From NCBI GenBank assembly GCA_027257055.1, contig JAPVLO010002627.1, positions 18,591 to 82,590 on the forward strand: 64,000 bases of DNA, read 5' to 3'. Positions 45,076 to 57,016 of the stretch are shown here, in pieces; positions within the stretch are counted from its first letter, which is position 1, and each line of letters starts with the position of its first letter. A program made the position numbers and the translations under genes. The notes beneath the pieces were generated by a model, which made no database searches, had not been told where the DNA came from, and worked only from the letters and a program-made list of their open reading frames with translations. The DNA is from Cephalopachus bancanus (lineage: Eukaryota > Chordata > Mammalia > Primates > Tarsiidae).

Positions 45076-46440
45076 GATCACCTTGTTACTCTTTGGAGCA
45101 AAACCGAAAACTTGATGAACTCTCCTTCAGCAGACTGTTCCCCTCCCAGCCAGGAACTAGACCCTGCCACAAATTCTTGTGCAGCAAGACAGGTGGGATA
45201 AGCAGAGGCTCTGCTGGGCCAGGGAGAACAGGGTGGGCTTGAGCTTCAGAACAGAGTGGGCCTGCAGAGAGGGTGAGGTCCATGAGAGCAGGCAGGAGAG
45301 GGAGGGAGAGGAGGGACCCAGTGGGGAGGGGCAGAAGTAGCAGGTGCAGAGCAGAATCAGGAGTCAAATAAGAAAGAAAGTATGGGGCAAACTGATGAAA
45401 CAAAGGCTGGCAAGGGGGCTGGAGTTAGGATTGGGGAGTGTGCCTGTCCTCCCAGGGCACATGACCCCAGGACCCTGGGAACCAAGAACCAGCAGGTCTG
45501 GACCTGAAGTCAGAGATCACATTTGTCTGTTCATCTTGTGCTTCAGTGTCCCACTCATGATGGGTCTTCCTATACTAAAGGAAGGAAAAGAGGGATGGAA
45601 AGGGTCCAGGAATCCAAGTCAGAGAGTTTGGTTATTGGTTATTTAGGGGCTAAGATCAATCAAAATTCTGGATAATAGCAAATGACACAGAACTGGGTCA
45701 AGAGTCCTAGTAAGTGGCACAGGATTCTCCCCAGAATTAAAAAATTGGGAGGTAAATTCATGACCAAAGGCAGGAAGGAGAAAGCAAGACAGAGAGATGG
45801 GTTGGGGGAGGACAGCGAATGAAGAATGATTTTTATTTTTACTAATTATCCATGGAGACATTTCTCTACCACCTGGGACATATCCCAAGACTCTGGATAA
45901 ATATGCTTTTGGCTCTTGTTGTTATTAAAGGGTGTCACATGAATAGTAGGATTATCCCACTTTAGGCCAGACTCAGGCCTTATCTAGGAATGACTTATAC
46001 AATCTACAAAGAAATATTCCCACAAATTATGAGCCAGGAAGAAATAAACATCCATCCAAATCTTCTCAAATCCAGTGCTTCCTAAGACTTTATGTGGATT
46101 CTGATGCAGGTAATGAACGGCTCCCCTCCTCGAATCCTGCAGGTGCAGCCCACCTACTGCCTGAAACTGACAGATAGATCAGGCCTAGATCCAAGACCTT
46201 CTTTTGAATTTTGATCCCCTGAACACTGACCCTGAGCTTCACCTTCCCCATCTTTGCATTGATCTGGAACTTAGAAGGAGACCTGACCTTGGCAATGAAG
46301 AGCTCAAATTCCTCTCACTCTCCCTCTCCCCACTCCTTTCCACACCAGGATTCTATGCTTTTTCCTCTCATTCCCAGACTTCTGCTTTTCTTCTAACTCT
46401 CCCATGGCCTAAGACTATTAATCCTGAGTTCAAATATTAA
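45076..46440. other. No recognisable feature
   Basis: Includes a purine-rich, GGGAGGGAGAGGAGGG-type tract at about 45290-45345. Frames such as 45086-45403 and 45344-45646 overlap each other on opposite strands and show no domain. Confidence 0.4.
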
Positions 46441-46481
46441 CCAAAGTACTGGGATTACAGGCTGAACCACCAAGACCAGCC
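46441..46481 (-). mobile_element. Alu 5'-end fragment
   Basis: ACCAAAGTACTGGGATTACA then GGCTGAACCACCAAGACCAGCC is about 40 bases of the Alu start in reverse. Confidence 0.65.
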
Positions 46482-46532
46482 CTAAAGATTCTTAATGCTT
46501 CCTTTGCTTTTTTGCTTTTTTTGGAGGTGGTA

Positions 46533-46602
46533 TTATATATGTGTGTGTGTGTTTGTGTGTGTGTGTAATATGTGTGTGTATATATATACATATAATATAT
46601 AT
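46533..46602. repeat. (TG)n/(TA)n microsatellite
   Basis: GTGTGTGTGTGTTTGTGTGTG followed by alternating TATATACATATAATATATAT. It abuts the L1 3' UTR scrap and probably grew from its A-rich tail. Confidence 0.88.
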
Positions 46603-46715
46603 ATTAAAGATGTGGGGTGCAATTCAGGATTAGGTATACAAGTGAACTTCATACAGGTAAAGTTTGGGACTCCCTTTGGTTCCCACTTTGCCTGGTTTGA
46701 GATCAGGTACCCTTA
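46603..46715 (-). mobile_element. L1 3' UTR scrap (lineage-specific family)
   Basis: AAAGATGTGGGGTGCAATTC then AGGATTAGGTATACAAG matches the terminal 40 bases of the L1s at 36.86 and 53.7 kb. The following bases are not confidently L1. Confidence 0.6.
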
Positions 46716-47039
46716 TTGATGTTGTGCTGTGTCTATTTTGAGGTCTGAGCAGGTTGTAACTTGTCTATGTATTAGGCATGTGTGTGCCCATGCGTGTCCA
46801 TCTGTGTATGTATGTATGCGTGCATTTGTGTATTTTTGTGTGAGATAGAGCTAACAGCTTACTTTACTCTGATTCTGATCCTTCAATTCCAAAGAGAATA
46901 ATCATAATCATCTCAATCAAGGCATCTCAATCAATGCCTTCAGTTACTTTTGCAATATTTCCTGAAGTTTTCAAGCAAACTGTATATCCACTGTTATCTT
47001 AAAGAACTCTGAATCTTTAGACTATTATCATTCTCTATA
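46716..47039. other. TG-rich imperfect repeat near 46770-46840, otherwise unassigned
   Basis: GTGTGTGCCCATGCGTGTCC, then TGTATGTATGTATGCGTGC is an imperfect TG/ATGT tract. The rest has no signature. Confidence 0.5.
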
Positions 47040-47384
47040 AAAGTGGCTGCTGAGGTAAGTCTTCAACATAGCCTTCAGTATGGCCTCATTTCTCACTCTC
47101 TTCTGCCTGATATTAGCTTCATGCCTTCTCATTCCAGGCCGCAAGGCTTCTTCCCCCTACCTCATCCTAACCTGTCCTTCCTCCCATAGTCCCAGAATAT
47201 GTGGAGTCATTCCCTGCCCTACTCAAGGCCAAGGTCCTTCTTGATGGTTTGAGTCCATCTCATATCATTTGATCTCCTCATGGGCCCTATTCCACTAATT
47301 ACCTATTGTGGACACGATATCTGTAAATTTCTGCCTTCATTAGCTTTTTCCTCTCCATTTATAAGTTTCTTCAGTTCTCATCAA

Positions 47385-47698
47385 TTTTTTTTTAAGAGGG
47401 GGTCTTGCTCTGTCACTCAGGCTGGAGTGCAGTAGTGCAATTATAATTCACCATAACCTTGAACTCCTGGGCTCAAATCATCCTCCCCTTTCAGCCTCCT
47501 GAGTAGCTGGGACTAAAGGCATGCACCACCATGTCTGACTAATTTTTTTATTTTTATTTTTAGAGACAGTGTTGCCCAGGATGAAGTGCAGTGGTGCAAT
47601 CATAGCTCACTGCAACCTTGAACTCCTGGCCTCATGTGATCCTCCCACCTCAGCCTCTCAAAGCACTGGGATTACAAGAATGAGCCATTGTACTAGGC
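47385..47698 (-). mobile_element. Alu inserted in L2
   Basis: Poly(T), AAGAGGGGGTCTTGCTCTGT, both arms, ending TGAGCCATTGTACTAGGCC. CAGTTCTCA-TC flanks both sides (about 47374 and 47700) as TSD. Confidence 0.92.
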
Positions 47699-48433
47699 CT
47701 CAGTTCTCACTCTTCTTCAATAACTGCCTGTTGACTTTATGTAGTCATCCAGCTATTGCTTTCTCTCTCTTGTTCTCTCTCCAGCTTCTTGGATGATTGA
47801 ACTGTACTCACTGTCTCCACTCTCTCAACTCACATTCATTTCTTCCAAAGAGCAACCTGACTTCTATCCATCAAACCACTGAAAGGTCTTCTGCTAAAGT
47901 CACGGATGATGAGGCATGGTCTTTGCTTCTCATGGTACTGGACATCTGTCTTGCCTTTGATCCTGATGACCACTCATGTCTTGAGATCCCTTCTACTCAC
48001 TCACCTTCCAAGACCCCGTGTTCAGTATTTCCTTCTTCTGTTCTCTGACTGTTCCTTCTCAGCCATCTTGGAAGGTTCTTCTTTTTCTGTATGTTTCTTA
48101 AACACTGAAGTTTCCAGTGTTCCATTTTCCAGAGTTTTATTCTAGACCCACTTCCCTTTTCACACTAAAATCTCTTCCTGAGTGATTTAATATGTTTTCA
48201 TGGACCTAACCGACCCCTGTTTATGCTGATGGCCCCTAAATGCACTCTTTTGAAGTCAAGTCCTCCCATTTCAAGCTATAGACTCACATTCCAAGTGCCT
48301 GCTGATATCGTGACCCAGATGTCCACAGGAATTTTAGCATCCACATGGACCAAATCAAATTCATCTCCCCAACCTCCCAAATGTATACCATCATGTATTC
48401 CTCATGTTAGTTAGAGTAGTTGGAGTACAATCA

Positions 48434-48533
48434 CTAGAGTGACCATCCCTATCTGGGCAGGTCTAAAGGTCTTCTCAGGATATGGGACTCTCAGTCTTAA
48501 AACTGTGGCAATCCAAGAAAATAGGGATGGTCC
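48434..48533. mobile_element. Short palindromic insert (MITE-like) inside L2
   Basis: GACCATCCCTAT at the left and its exact reverse complement ATAGGGATGGTC at the right bound about 100 bases that do not fit the L2 around them. L2 text resumes at about 48545 with GAATCTTGGAGTCATC. It is probably an old DNA-transposon derivative. The family is not recognised with confidence. Confidence 0.5.
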
Positions 48534-48905
48534 CTGTAACTACCACCTACCCATCATTGGGTCTAGAATCTTGGAGTCATCATTGACCCTGCCCCCTTCA
48601 TCCTCTTCTTCCATCTTCACATCCTGCCTATTTAACTTCCTGGATAGTTACTAGGTTCCCGTTTCCTCTCCACCCCTGGCTCATCCCCTTCCCATCTCTT
48701 GCCAGCTTCTCTGCCCTAGCTCCCTGAATATTCTCTCCACTACCAGTTTTCTCCTTTTTCAGAGGAAGCCTTCACCCAGCTGCGGAACTGATAATTTTAA
48801 AACACAAATCTCATGCTGTCTCTTCCTAGATTAAAACATTTAATGGGCTCCCCATTTCCTCGGGATAAACTCCTAACAAATTAATATGACAAAGTCCTGC
48901 ATGGT

Positions 48906-49311
48906 TATCTTAGTTCATCTTATGTTGCTATAAAGGGATAACTGAAGCTGGGTAATTTGCAAAGAAAAGAGGTTTATTTGTCTCGTGGTTCTGTGGACTG
49001 TACAGGAAGAATAACACCAGCATATGCTTCTGGTGAGGATCTCAGGAAGCTTCCAATTGTGGTAGAAGGAAAAGGGGAGGCAGGATCACACGGCAAGAGA
49101 GGAAGAGGTGGGAGGTGCCAGGCTCGTTTAAACAACCAACTCTCACGTGAACTCATAGAATGAGAAGTCACTCATTATCAAGGTGAGGGTACCAACCCCT
49201 TCCTGAGGGATCTGCCCTCATAATCCAAACATCTCCCACTAGGCTTCATCTCTAACACTGGAATCAAATTTCAACATGAGATTTGGAGGAACAAATATTC
49301 ATGCTATATCA
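48906..49311 (-). mobile_element. MaLR LTR (MST/THE1-like) inserted in L2
   Basis: On the minus strand it begins TGATATAGCATGAATATTTG, then CAAATCTCATGTTGAAATTTG, and toward its 3' end it has AAATAAACCTCTTTTC and a TTACCCAGCTTCAG stretch, the THE1/MST pattern. ATGGT (48901-48905) and GTGGT (49312-49316) form a 5-bp TSD with one mismatch. Length about 406 bp. Confidence 0.85.
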
Positions 49312-49745
49312 GTGGTCCACCCAACCCCAGCCTCACCCATGTCCCTCACTGAGCTTCATGTAGGTGTCTATACAGGCCAGACAGTGCTTCTCCTCAGCTC
49401 TTGCCGTGACCTTGTCTTGGCAGGTCTTTCTCTCTCTATCCCATTTACCTTCTTCACCTGGTTCACTGCTCAAGGCTCGACTCAGGTTCAAGACTCAACT
49501 CCTCCAGTGTCATTGCCTCCTGAAAGCCTTCCATGATCTGCACACTCTATGGGTGGGCAATCTATCACTCAGACCACTCTCCACCATGCCCTTAAGTGAT
49601 GATCTCTTTATAGGTTAGTCTTTCTTCCCCCCTGGACTGTGAACTTCTTAGGGGCACACATAATGTTCTCCTTACCTCTGTGTCCATGGCATCTAGCATG
49701 GTGTCTGGCAAGAGACAGACCTCAGCAAACATTTTTGGGACTTAT

Positions 49746-52103
49746 ATCTAACTGAGGTGTGAGCTGGTAGCCAGCAGGTAAAATCCAGCACTCAGTTATG
49801 GTTTGTTTGGCCCACATGATGGGTCTTTGTTTTTTATATATCAATGTTTAAAAATCAGAGCTCATAGTAGACCTCATGGTAGAAAATTCTAGAATCTCTT
49901 GAGAAGTCTAAATATCTGGAAACATTAGGTGCATATTTTGTGTGGTAGCTGGCCTCATTAGAGGACATGTGCCCACTGCCTTCACAGTTCACTTGGCACC
50001 TACATTTTTCCCTGGAAGGAGCTTTTACTCCAGAGGCAAGTTTCTCATGTCTGCTTTGCTCAGAGATGCTTGGTGGGATCTTTTGGTTGGGCTTAATTTG
50101 GAGAGGCTGGCAGACCCTGTCCAAGCAGGCAGGCATTTGCTTGTCCTTAAATAGTGAAGAAATGACTCAGAGACCAACTTGGTTGTCCTACAATGTTAGG
50201 GTGGGCAAGAAACTCACCCTAGCCAAAGAAATTCTGCGCCGGCTTTGTGTCTAGATTTCTATCTAATATCTTAATCTTTTTACTGTTATTTCCTAACTCA
50301 ATTGTGGAAACTTTATCTCGACATTTGTTTCATACCCTTTCCCTAAGGAGTGGTAAGAAAGGATGGTAGTGATATTATCATGTTCAAACTAGCACTTTGA
50401 TCATTGTCATCTCATTTTATTCTTACCTCACCTCTGTGACAAGAAATCACAGGGTCTTAGCATGAGAGATTTCATTTTAAAAGAATATTGAATTTTCACC
50501 ACAGGTAGGATTGTTTTCACACAAAACAGACAACAGTCACATGCACAAAGACATCTCAAGGGCATTTTACAACTTAACTATTAACAGCTTTATGAATTTT
50601 AGTGGCTCAGAAGAAGTTTGTTTTTCACCACAGGCCCAGATAGAAATCGCTGCCATCAGGAATAGCTGAGATCCCCAGCAGAGATAAAGCAGCAGATTTC
50701 TAGGTAGAGGAAATCAGAATATGACTACTGGTGCTGCCATCTGTTCCTCTACGCTGACCTGAGAGCCAGGGGCTCCCACAGGACCTGGGGAACCATCCAG
50801 CTGTGGGTTTGTTTCCCTTGGATTGAATTCGATCAATGTCCCTGACTTCCAGGCTCTGACCGTCATCCTATAATGTTCAGCCCTTTCAAATATTGCTGCT
50901 ATATACTTCTTGATGCATTTTCTTAATATTAATAATAATAAAGTTAATTCAAATGAATTGGGAGACTCTGACGACACTGTTTGGGATCACTTGGACCACC
51001 ACTTGATGTGCTTCATTCAGGATTTCAGATCAGGGACTGCACAGCCTCGTTCCATTTCAGATGGCCTTATTGGGATAGTGGGCCAGCTCTTTCTTTGTGG
51101 CTTTGGAACTGTTCTATAGCAGAAGAAGAGGCAGATGAACCTGATAATCATATAAACTGTGGTGGAAAAATTCACTGTGCACTGAGATGCCTCTTTCATT
51201 GGGTGGTATCTCAAAATCAGCAGCAGACACCACACGCTCTTTTGTTGAACTGCCCTGAAGACTGATTGCCATGTTTCTCCCCAAGAACCTCTCACTGAAG
51301 AATGGCTCGATGCTAGACACTGCATGCCAAATGGAAAGAATCACCTTTTCCACCATCCCTTTTCCCCTTGACAAAAACACTCTGGGAAACCCTCTGTGAA
51401 GTCATGCATACCTTTTCTGGACTGTGACCCTGCCTGTGCATGACTGTGACCAACAGCACCTGGGTATGGCAAATGAGGGGCACACATTTGTTTGGTAGCA
51501 AAACCAGAGATGAATCTTTGTTTTATTGAAACATAAGAGAAAGGCTGCATGACTAACAACAGAATCAGGCATTTCAAGGGCAGCCTGCACTGTTTGCCTA
51601 CTCTTGTCCTATTCACACGGTGCCTAGGATGAGGTACTGCAACTAGTCTGAACAAGCCTTTTGAGATTTCTTAAACTCCTTTTTCTTGGTGGTGACCTTT
51701 CTTCATGTATTTTGAAGTGAGATCAAATGTCAAGATTTTACCTGCATCAACCTGGGTGAGGTAGTCCAATTCAAAAGTGGCTTTATCCTCAGTTTCTAGC
51801 TTAGCAGTATGTCTCATTTCCTGCCCCAATTTTTACTGCACAAGTAGGATGACATTTGTGAGTTTTGTTTGAAAAAGAGAGAGCATGGCTTGGCTATGGT
51901 CATTAAGCATAACTGCCCCATGATTTTGCCTGGGTTTACCTACCCTTTAGCTACAGACCAAGAAGTACAAGCCAACCGGTTCCATATGCCATTACTATAA
52001 CCGTGTAACTTCTTTCCTTGTCAGTGGGTAACCAGTTTGTACTTCAGCATGTATTTCTACCTTGGATTACAGAGGAAGATCGGCCTAACAATTGTCTCTC
52101 AGG
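49746..52103. other. No recognisable feature
   Basis: About 2.4 kb of unique-looking DNA. Overlapping frames on both strands at 50.7-51.7 kb have no recognisable domain, no consistent reading direction and no splice support. A short (AAT)n lies at 50926-50940. Confidence 0.4.
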
Positions 52104-52114
52104 AATGTTAACCA

Positions 52115-52232
52115 CTATTTGGAAGGCTGAGGCAGAAGGATTGCCTAAGCCCAGTAGGTTGAGGTTGCAGTGGCAGTGGGGGTGCCACTGCACTTCAGCC
52201 TGGGTGACAGGGTGAGACTCCAACTCAAAAAA
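52115..52232 (+). mobile_element. 5'-truncated Alu (right arm only)
   Basis: TTTGGAAGGCTGAGGCAGAA to CCAACTCAAAAAAAA. TSD AATGTTAACC (52104-52113) versus AATGCCAACC (52233-52242). Confidence 0.82.
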
Positions 52233-52248
52233 AATGCCAACCAATTCA

Positions 52249-52286
52249 TTTCAGTAAACACTTATTGATCACTGGCTGTGTACCAG
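52249..52286. repeat. 38-bp direct repeat, unit 1
   Basis: TTTCAGTAAACACTTATTGA... through CTGTGTACCAG. Repeated at 52454-52491 with a single mismatch. The text resembles a minus-strand MIR/L2 tail (CACTTATTGATCACTGGCTG). Confidence 0.9.
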
Positions 52287-52453
52287 ACACTAAGCCAATA
52301 TGATATAAATGTAGTCCCTCACTTTGTGCAGCTCACAGATTTTAGGTGTGGAATTAGACACACCCACACCTAAGCATAGATTTGTGGACTGAAACATGGA
52401 GGCAAATAAGTTATTCAGAATGAAATCCAGAAATACACAGCAATGGAGATTAG

Positions 52454-52491
52454 TTTCAGTAGACACTTATTGATCACTGGCTGTGTACCAG
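52454..52491. repeat. 38-bp direct repeat, unit 2
   Basis: 37 of 38 bases identical to 52249-52286, and 205 bases downstream of it. Confidence 0.9.
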
Positions 52492-52759
52492 TCTGTCATC
52501 AATCTTCAAGTCTGTCTCTACTCTCCCTTCATTCATAAGACAATTTTCCCTAAAGACGGAAAGAAGAGGTATGAATACGGGGAAAATCATCCCAGTCAGT
52601 CCTATGGTCTCTTCTCCTACCACTGCCCCAACTCAAAGCTCTGAAGCTTATGTGGATCATGTGTGTGGGTTTTTTTTTCCCCCAGAAAAATGTATAATTC
52701 TTAAAACCAGCTGTCTTTCACAATTCTGAGCACAGTGCTAGGCATACAATTGATTTCTG

Positions 52760-53310
52760 CAAGACAGTGCAGAGTTAAGGATGGGCTCTTCAGCCAGTCA
52801 ACCTGAGCCTGAATCTTTCTGTTTGTTTTTTTGAGTCGGAGTCTCACTGTCATCCAGGCTGAAGTGCAGTGGCACACTCACAGCCATCGCAGCCTTCATC
52901 TGCTGGGCTCAGGTGATCCTTCTACTTAAACCTTCCAAGTAGCTGGAATTACAGGTGTGTGCCACCACACCCACTAATTTTATTTTTATTTATTAATTAA
53001 TGTATTTATTTATTTTAGAGACAAGGTCTCACTAAGTTGCCCAGGCTGGTCTTGAACCTGTGGGCTCTGGCAATCCTCTTCCTCCACCTCCCAAAGTGCT
53101 GGGATTACAGTGTGAGCCACCATGCCCAGCTGTGCCTGAATCTTAACTTCATCCCTTCTCCACTCTATGCTGGTGGGTAAGTCCCAAATCTTTCAATGCC
53201 ATAGCCTCCTTATTTGTAAAATGGAGATAGTGATGTTACCTACACATAGGGCTACTGTAAGGATGAAATGAGATAATACTGACAAATATCCTGGTATGTA
53301 GGACTTGCTA
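52760..53310 (+). mobile_element. MIR split by an Alu
   Basis: The MIR head lies before 52817 (AGAGTTAAGGATGGGCTCTT). Its tail resumes at 53134 (CTTAACTTCATCCCTTCTCC, GTGGGTAAGTCCCAAATC, TTATTTGTAAAATGGAGATAG, GGATGAAATGAGATAATAC). The Alu at 52818-53131 lies between the halves. Confidence 0.78.
52818..53131 (-). mobile_element. Alu inserted in a MIR
   Basis: TTTTTTGAGTCGGAGTCTCA, both arms, a T/A-rich linker with TTATTTATTAATTAATGT, ending GTGAGCCACCATGCCCAGC. Perfect 11-bp TSD GCCTGAATCTT at 52807-52817 and 53134-53144. Confidence 0.93.
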
Positions 53311-53669
53311 GTAATAAGAATAATTGAATACATAGTTATTTAATTAATTAGGAGTAAATGCAAAATCACAACATGGGACAGTCTTGTGCTAGGCACGTAC
53401 TTTTTCACATCAATACAGAACACATATAGAGCCTTCTTTCTACAAGCTGCTAAGGGTACAAAGATGAATAGTACCTGGGACATGATGTTACTTGGGAAAA
53501 TATTTTTTCCTCACATTTTCCCTATTATATTTGATAGTATAAGGCGTCTCTAATAAGGTGGTAGATGGTATCAAAAACTCTAAGCAAGTCCCTCAGTCCT
53601 TTTGGGTTTCAGTTTCCTCAACAGCAAAGCCAGATGGTTTGGCTACTTGATCTTGCTCTAACATTGTAT
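53311..53669. other. No recognisable feature
   Basis: Spacer before the L1. No signature apart from a diverged MIR-like stretch near 53560-53620. Confidence 0.35.
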
Positions 53670-55485
53670 GACTTTATTATTATTTTTTTCACCTTTAAAT
53701 TTTTAAATTTAAAATTGTGGGGTACAGTTCAGAGTTAGGTATACAAATATTCATTATGCAGGTACCCTTGTTGATAAGATGTGTCCCCATTCCCCAGGCA
53801 TTTTCCCACTATTGCCAATCTACCTCCCCACTGCCCCACACCCCCGCTGTCTCCCACTACTGTCAATCCTTTTCTCATATTATTATGACAGTTGTTCAAG
53901 GTCCACTTATAAGTGAGAATATGTGATACTCAGTTCTTTGCTTCTGTGAAAGATCACTCAGTATTATAGACTCTAAGTGCATTCAGGTTGCTGCGAAGTT
54001 CATGATTTTGTTCTTCTTTATGGCTGTGTAGTATTCCACTGTGTATATGTGCCACATTTTTTTATCCAGTCCTCTTTGGATGGGCATCACAGTTGGTTCC
54101 ATGTTCTTGCTATTGTTAACAATGCTGCGATAAACATACTTGTGCAGGTATCTTTTTTATAGAGTGATTTGAGTACTTCTGGATATATTCCCAGTATGGG
54201 AATTGCGGGATCATATGTAAGGCCAATTTTAGAACTTTTACGAATCGCCACACTGTTTTCCACAGAGGCTGTATTAGTTTACGCCCCCACCAACAGTGTA
54301 GAAGTGTTCCTTTTTGGCTACATCCTATCAAGTATCTCTTGTTTTTGAGTTATTGATGATGGCCATTCTGACTGGAGTTAGGTGGTATCTCAGTGTAGTT
54401 TTAATTTGCATTTCTTTGATGACTAATGAAACTGAACATTTTTCATGTATCTGTTGGCTGCTCGTATGTCTTCTTTTGAGAATTGTCTATTCATATCTTT
54501 TGCTCACTTTGTAATGAGGCTGTTTTTTTTGCTTTCAGCATGTTTGAGTTCCTTGTAGATCCTAGATGATAGGCCTTTATCAGACATAGAGTTGGCAAAT
54601 ATTTTTTCCCAGTCTGTGGGCTGTCTCCCTGCTCTCTTGGTGGTTTCCTGGCTTTGCAGAAACTTGTCAATTTGATAAGGTCCCACTTGTCTATCTTATC
54701 TCTTATGGATTGGCACTTTGGGTTTTGACCAGGAATGGATTGCCAGTTCCAATTTCCATAAGACTGTCTCCTGCATTTTCTAATGTTCTTATAGTTTGAG
54801 GTTTTACATTTAGGTCTCTGATCCACTTAGAGTTGTTTTTTGTGTATGGGGATAGGTAGGGGTTCTGTTTCATCTTCTGCATGTGGTCAGGCAGTTTTTC
54901 CAGCACCACTGACTGAATAGGTTCTCTCCCCAGCGTTGGTGGTGGAGGCTTTGTTGAAGATGAGTTGGTTAAGGAGTGGAGGTTTTGCTTCTGGAATCTC
55001 AATTATATTTCACTGGTCTATATGCCTCTTCTCGTACCAATACCAGGCTGTTTTGATTATTGTAGCTTTATAATAAAGTATAATGTCTGGGAGTGTGATA
55101 CCTCCTGCTTTGTTTTGTTGTTTTTTTTTTTTTTTTTGCTGAGGATTATTTTGATTATTAGTGGTTGTTTGTGTTTCCATATGAATTCCTGTATCACTTT
55201 TTCCAGGACTGAGAGAAATATTGCTGGTAATTTGATGGGTATTGGGTTAAATCTGTAAATTGCCTTAGGTATATTGGACATCTTAACAAAGTTGATTCTT
55301 CCAATCCATGAGCATGGAATATTTTTCCACTTGTTTGTGTCATCTTTGATTTCTTAGAGTAGTGTTTTGTAGTTTTTATTGTAAAAGTCTTTCACATCTC
55401 TGGTTGGGAAGATGCCAAGGTATTTCATTTGTCTGTGGCTATTTTGAAGGGTATTGTGCTCTTTATTTGGGTTTCTGCTGGCTTA

Positions 55486-55788
55486 TTATTGGTGTATAGA
55501 AATGCGACTTTTTTCCACATTTGTTTTATGCCCTGAAACTTTGCCAAAGCCCTTTATTAGCCCTTTATTAGCAAGGAGGTTTTTGACAGACTCTCTTGGA
55601 TTTTCAAGGTATAGAATCATGTCATCTGCAAAGAGGGATAACTTGATTTCCTCTTTTCCTATTTGGCTACCCCTGATTGCCTTCTCTTCTCTGATTCCTC
55701 TAGCTAGAACTTCCAAAACTATGTTGAATAGGAGGGGTGACAGTGGGCACCCTTGCCTTGTTCCAGTTTTCAGGGGAAATGGTTCCAA
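55486..55788 (-). pseudogene. L1 ORF2 reverse transcriptase fragment
   Basis: A 100-codon frame with [20 protein letters not shown] then [14 protein letters not shown], the RT palm including the FADD catalytic pair, and [13 protein letters not shown] after it. The frame is cut by stops on both sides and lacks the endonuclease upstream because of the internal deletion. Confidence 0.92.
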
Positions 55789-56199
55789 TTACTGTCTGTT
55801 TAGCTGTATGCTGGCTGTGGGTTTCTTGTAGATGGCTCTAACTATTTTGAGGTATGCTTCATCTATGCCTAGATGTTTGAGGGTTTTTATTACAAAGTGG
55901 TGCTGGATTTTATCAAAAGTTTTGCTGCATCTAATAGTATAATCACATAGGTTTTGTTTTTACATTTCTTGGTGTATTTAATTACGTTTATGGTATTATG
56001 AATGTTGAACCAGTCTTGCTTCCCTGGGATGAAGCCTACTTGACCGTAGTGGATGATTTTTGAGATTAGTTGTTGAATCCAGTTTGCTAGGATCTTGTTG
56101 AGAATTTTAACATCTATGTTAATCAGGGATATTGGCTTTTAGTTCTTTTTCTTTGTTTGATCTTTACCTGACTCGAGTATCAATGTGAGTTTAGCTTCA

Positions 56200-57016
56200 T
56201 AAGGGTTTGAATCTCTGGGAAAGATTTTAATTATACTTCACTGATGAAGTTTAGCTTATCTGGGTAGGTTATTCATTGTTAAAATTGTTTATCTTTGAGA
56301 ACTTTGAAGATTGGGTTCCAAGCTCTCCTAACCTGAAGTGTTTCTGTAGATAAATCTGCTGCTATTCTAATTGATCTTCCCCAGTAGGTAGTCTGATCTT
56401 TTTCTCTTGCTGCCTTTAGGATTTTTTCTTTTATACCTACTTTGTTTAGGCAAATTACTATGTGCCTAGGAGTTGGTCTTCTCATTTGTTGTCTTGCAGG
56501 GGTTCTCTGAATCTCTTGTGTTTGAATGATCACATCACTGATAAGATGAGGGAAGTTTTCTCGAATAATTTCATAGAACGTTTGTTCCAGGGTGGTCCCT
56601 GTCTCTCTTTCTGCCTCAGCAAGTCCAATTACTCTTAGGTTCAGTCTCTTGAAGTAATCGCTCATCTCTTGAAGGTTTTGTTCTGTCTTTTTAAGCTTCT
56701 TTTCTGTTTTTGACAGTTTGGGTTAGTTCAAGCTCTGAGATTCTTTCTTCTGCTTGGCTAATTCTGCTTTCCATGCTTATCATTTTGCTATTTATTTCAT
56801 TCACAGTATTCTTTACTGCTATTATCTCAGTTATCAGCTCCTTCCTATCTTACTCTTGTCTCTCCTCAATTCTTTTTACTCTCTGTATTAATGTTTTGAT
56901 ATCTGGGTTTGTAGTTTTTGTAGTTTGAGACCAGTCATTCTGGGGGTTCTTCATTGTTTGCATTCCTAAGTCTGTTTTCTCGGTGGCTGACCTCCCAGGG
57001 TCTTGGTGTTACCCAT
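56200..57016 (-). pseudogene. L1 ORF1 remnant (RNA-binding chaperone)
   Basis: ATG at 57016 opens MGNTKTLGGQPP. An early stop follows. The RRM and C-terminal domains are open at 56279-56665 (LRVIGLAE, IIRENFP, IQTQEIQRTPARQQ, RRPTPRHIVICLNK, IRIAADLSTETLQVRR). In live L1s ORF1p trimers coat the RNA. Here the coiled-coil half is broken, and the C-terminus runs into ORF2 sequence through the deletion. Confidence 0.88.

Larger units (their letters stand above)
47040..49745 (+). mobile_element. Long L2 (CR1-clade LINE) copy, interrupted three times
   Basis: A single L2 copy can be followed through 47040-47384, 47699-48425, 48534-48905 and 49317-49745. The reverse transcriptase region is readable near 47932-47976 (LVLDICLAFDPDDHS, where L2 consensus is LLDLSAAFDTVDHS). 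Later come CTTGGAGTCATCATTGACCC and the 3' end (CAAGACTCAACTCCTCCAGT, AAAGCCTTCCATGATCTG, GCATGGTGTCTGGCA). It is interrupted by an Alu, a palindromic insert and a MaLR LTR. It is ancient and dead, but unusually long for an L2 in a primate genome. Confidence 0.8.

Noticed and set aside
50700..51660. Cluster of overlapping frames on both strands as a possible retrogene
   Set aside because: No frame keeps a recognisable protein. There are stops on all sides and no poly(A) tail or TSD was found.
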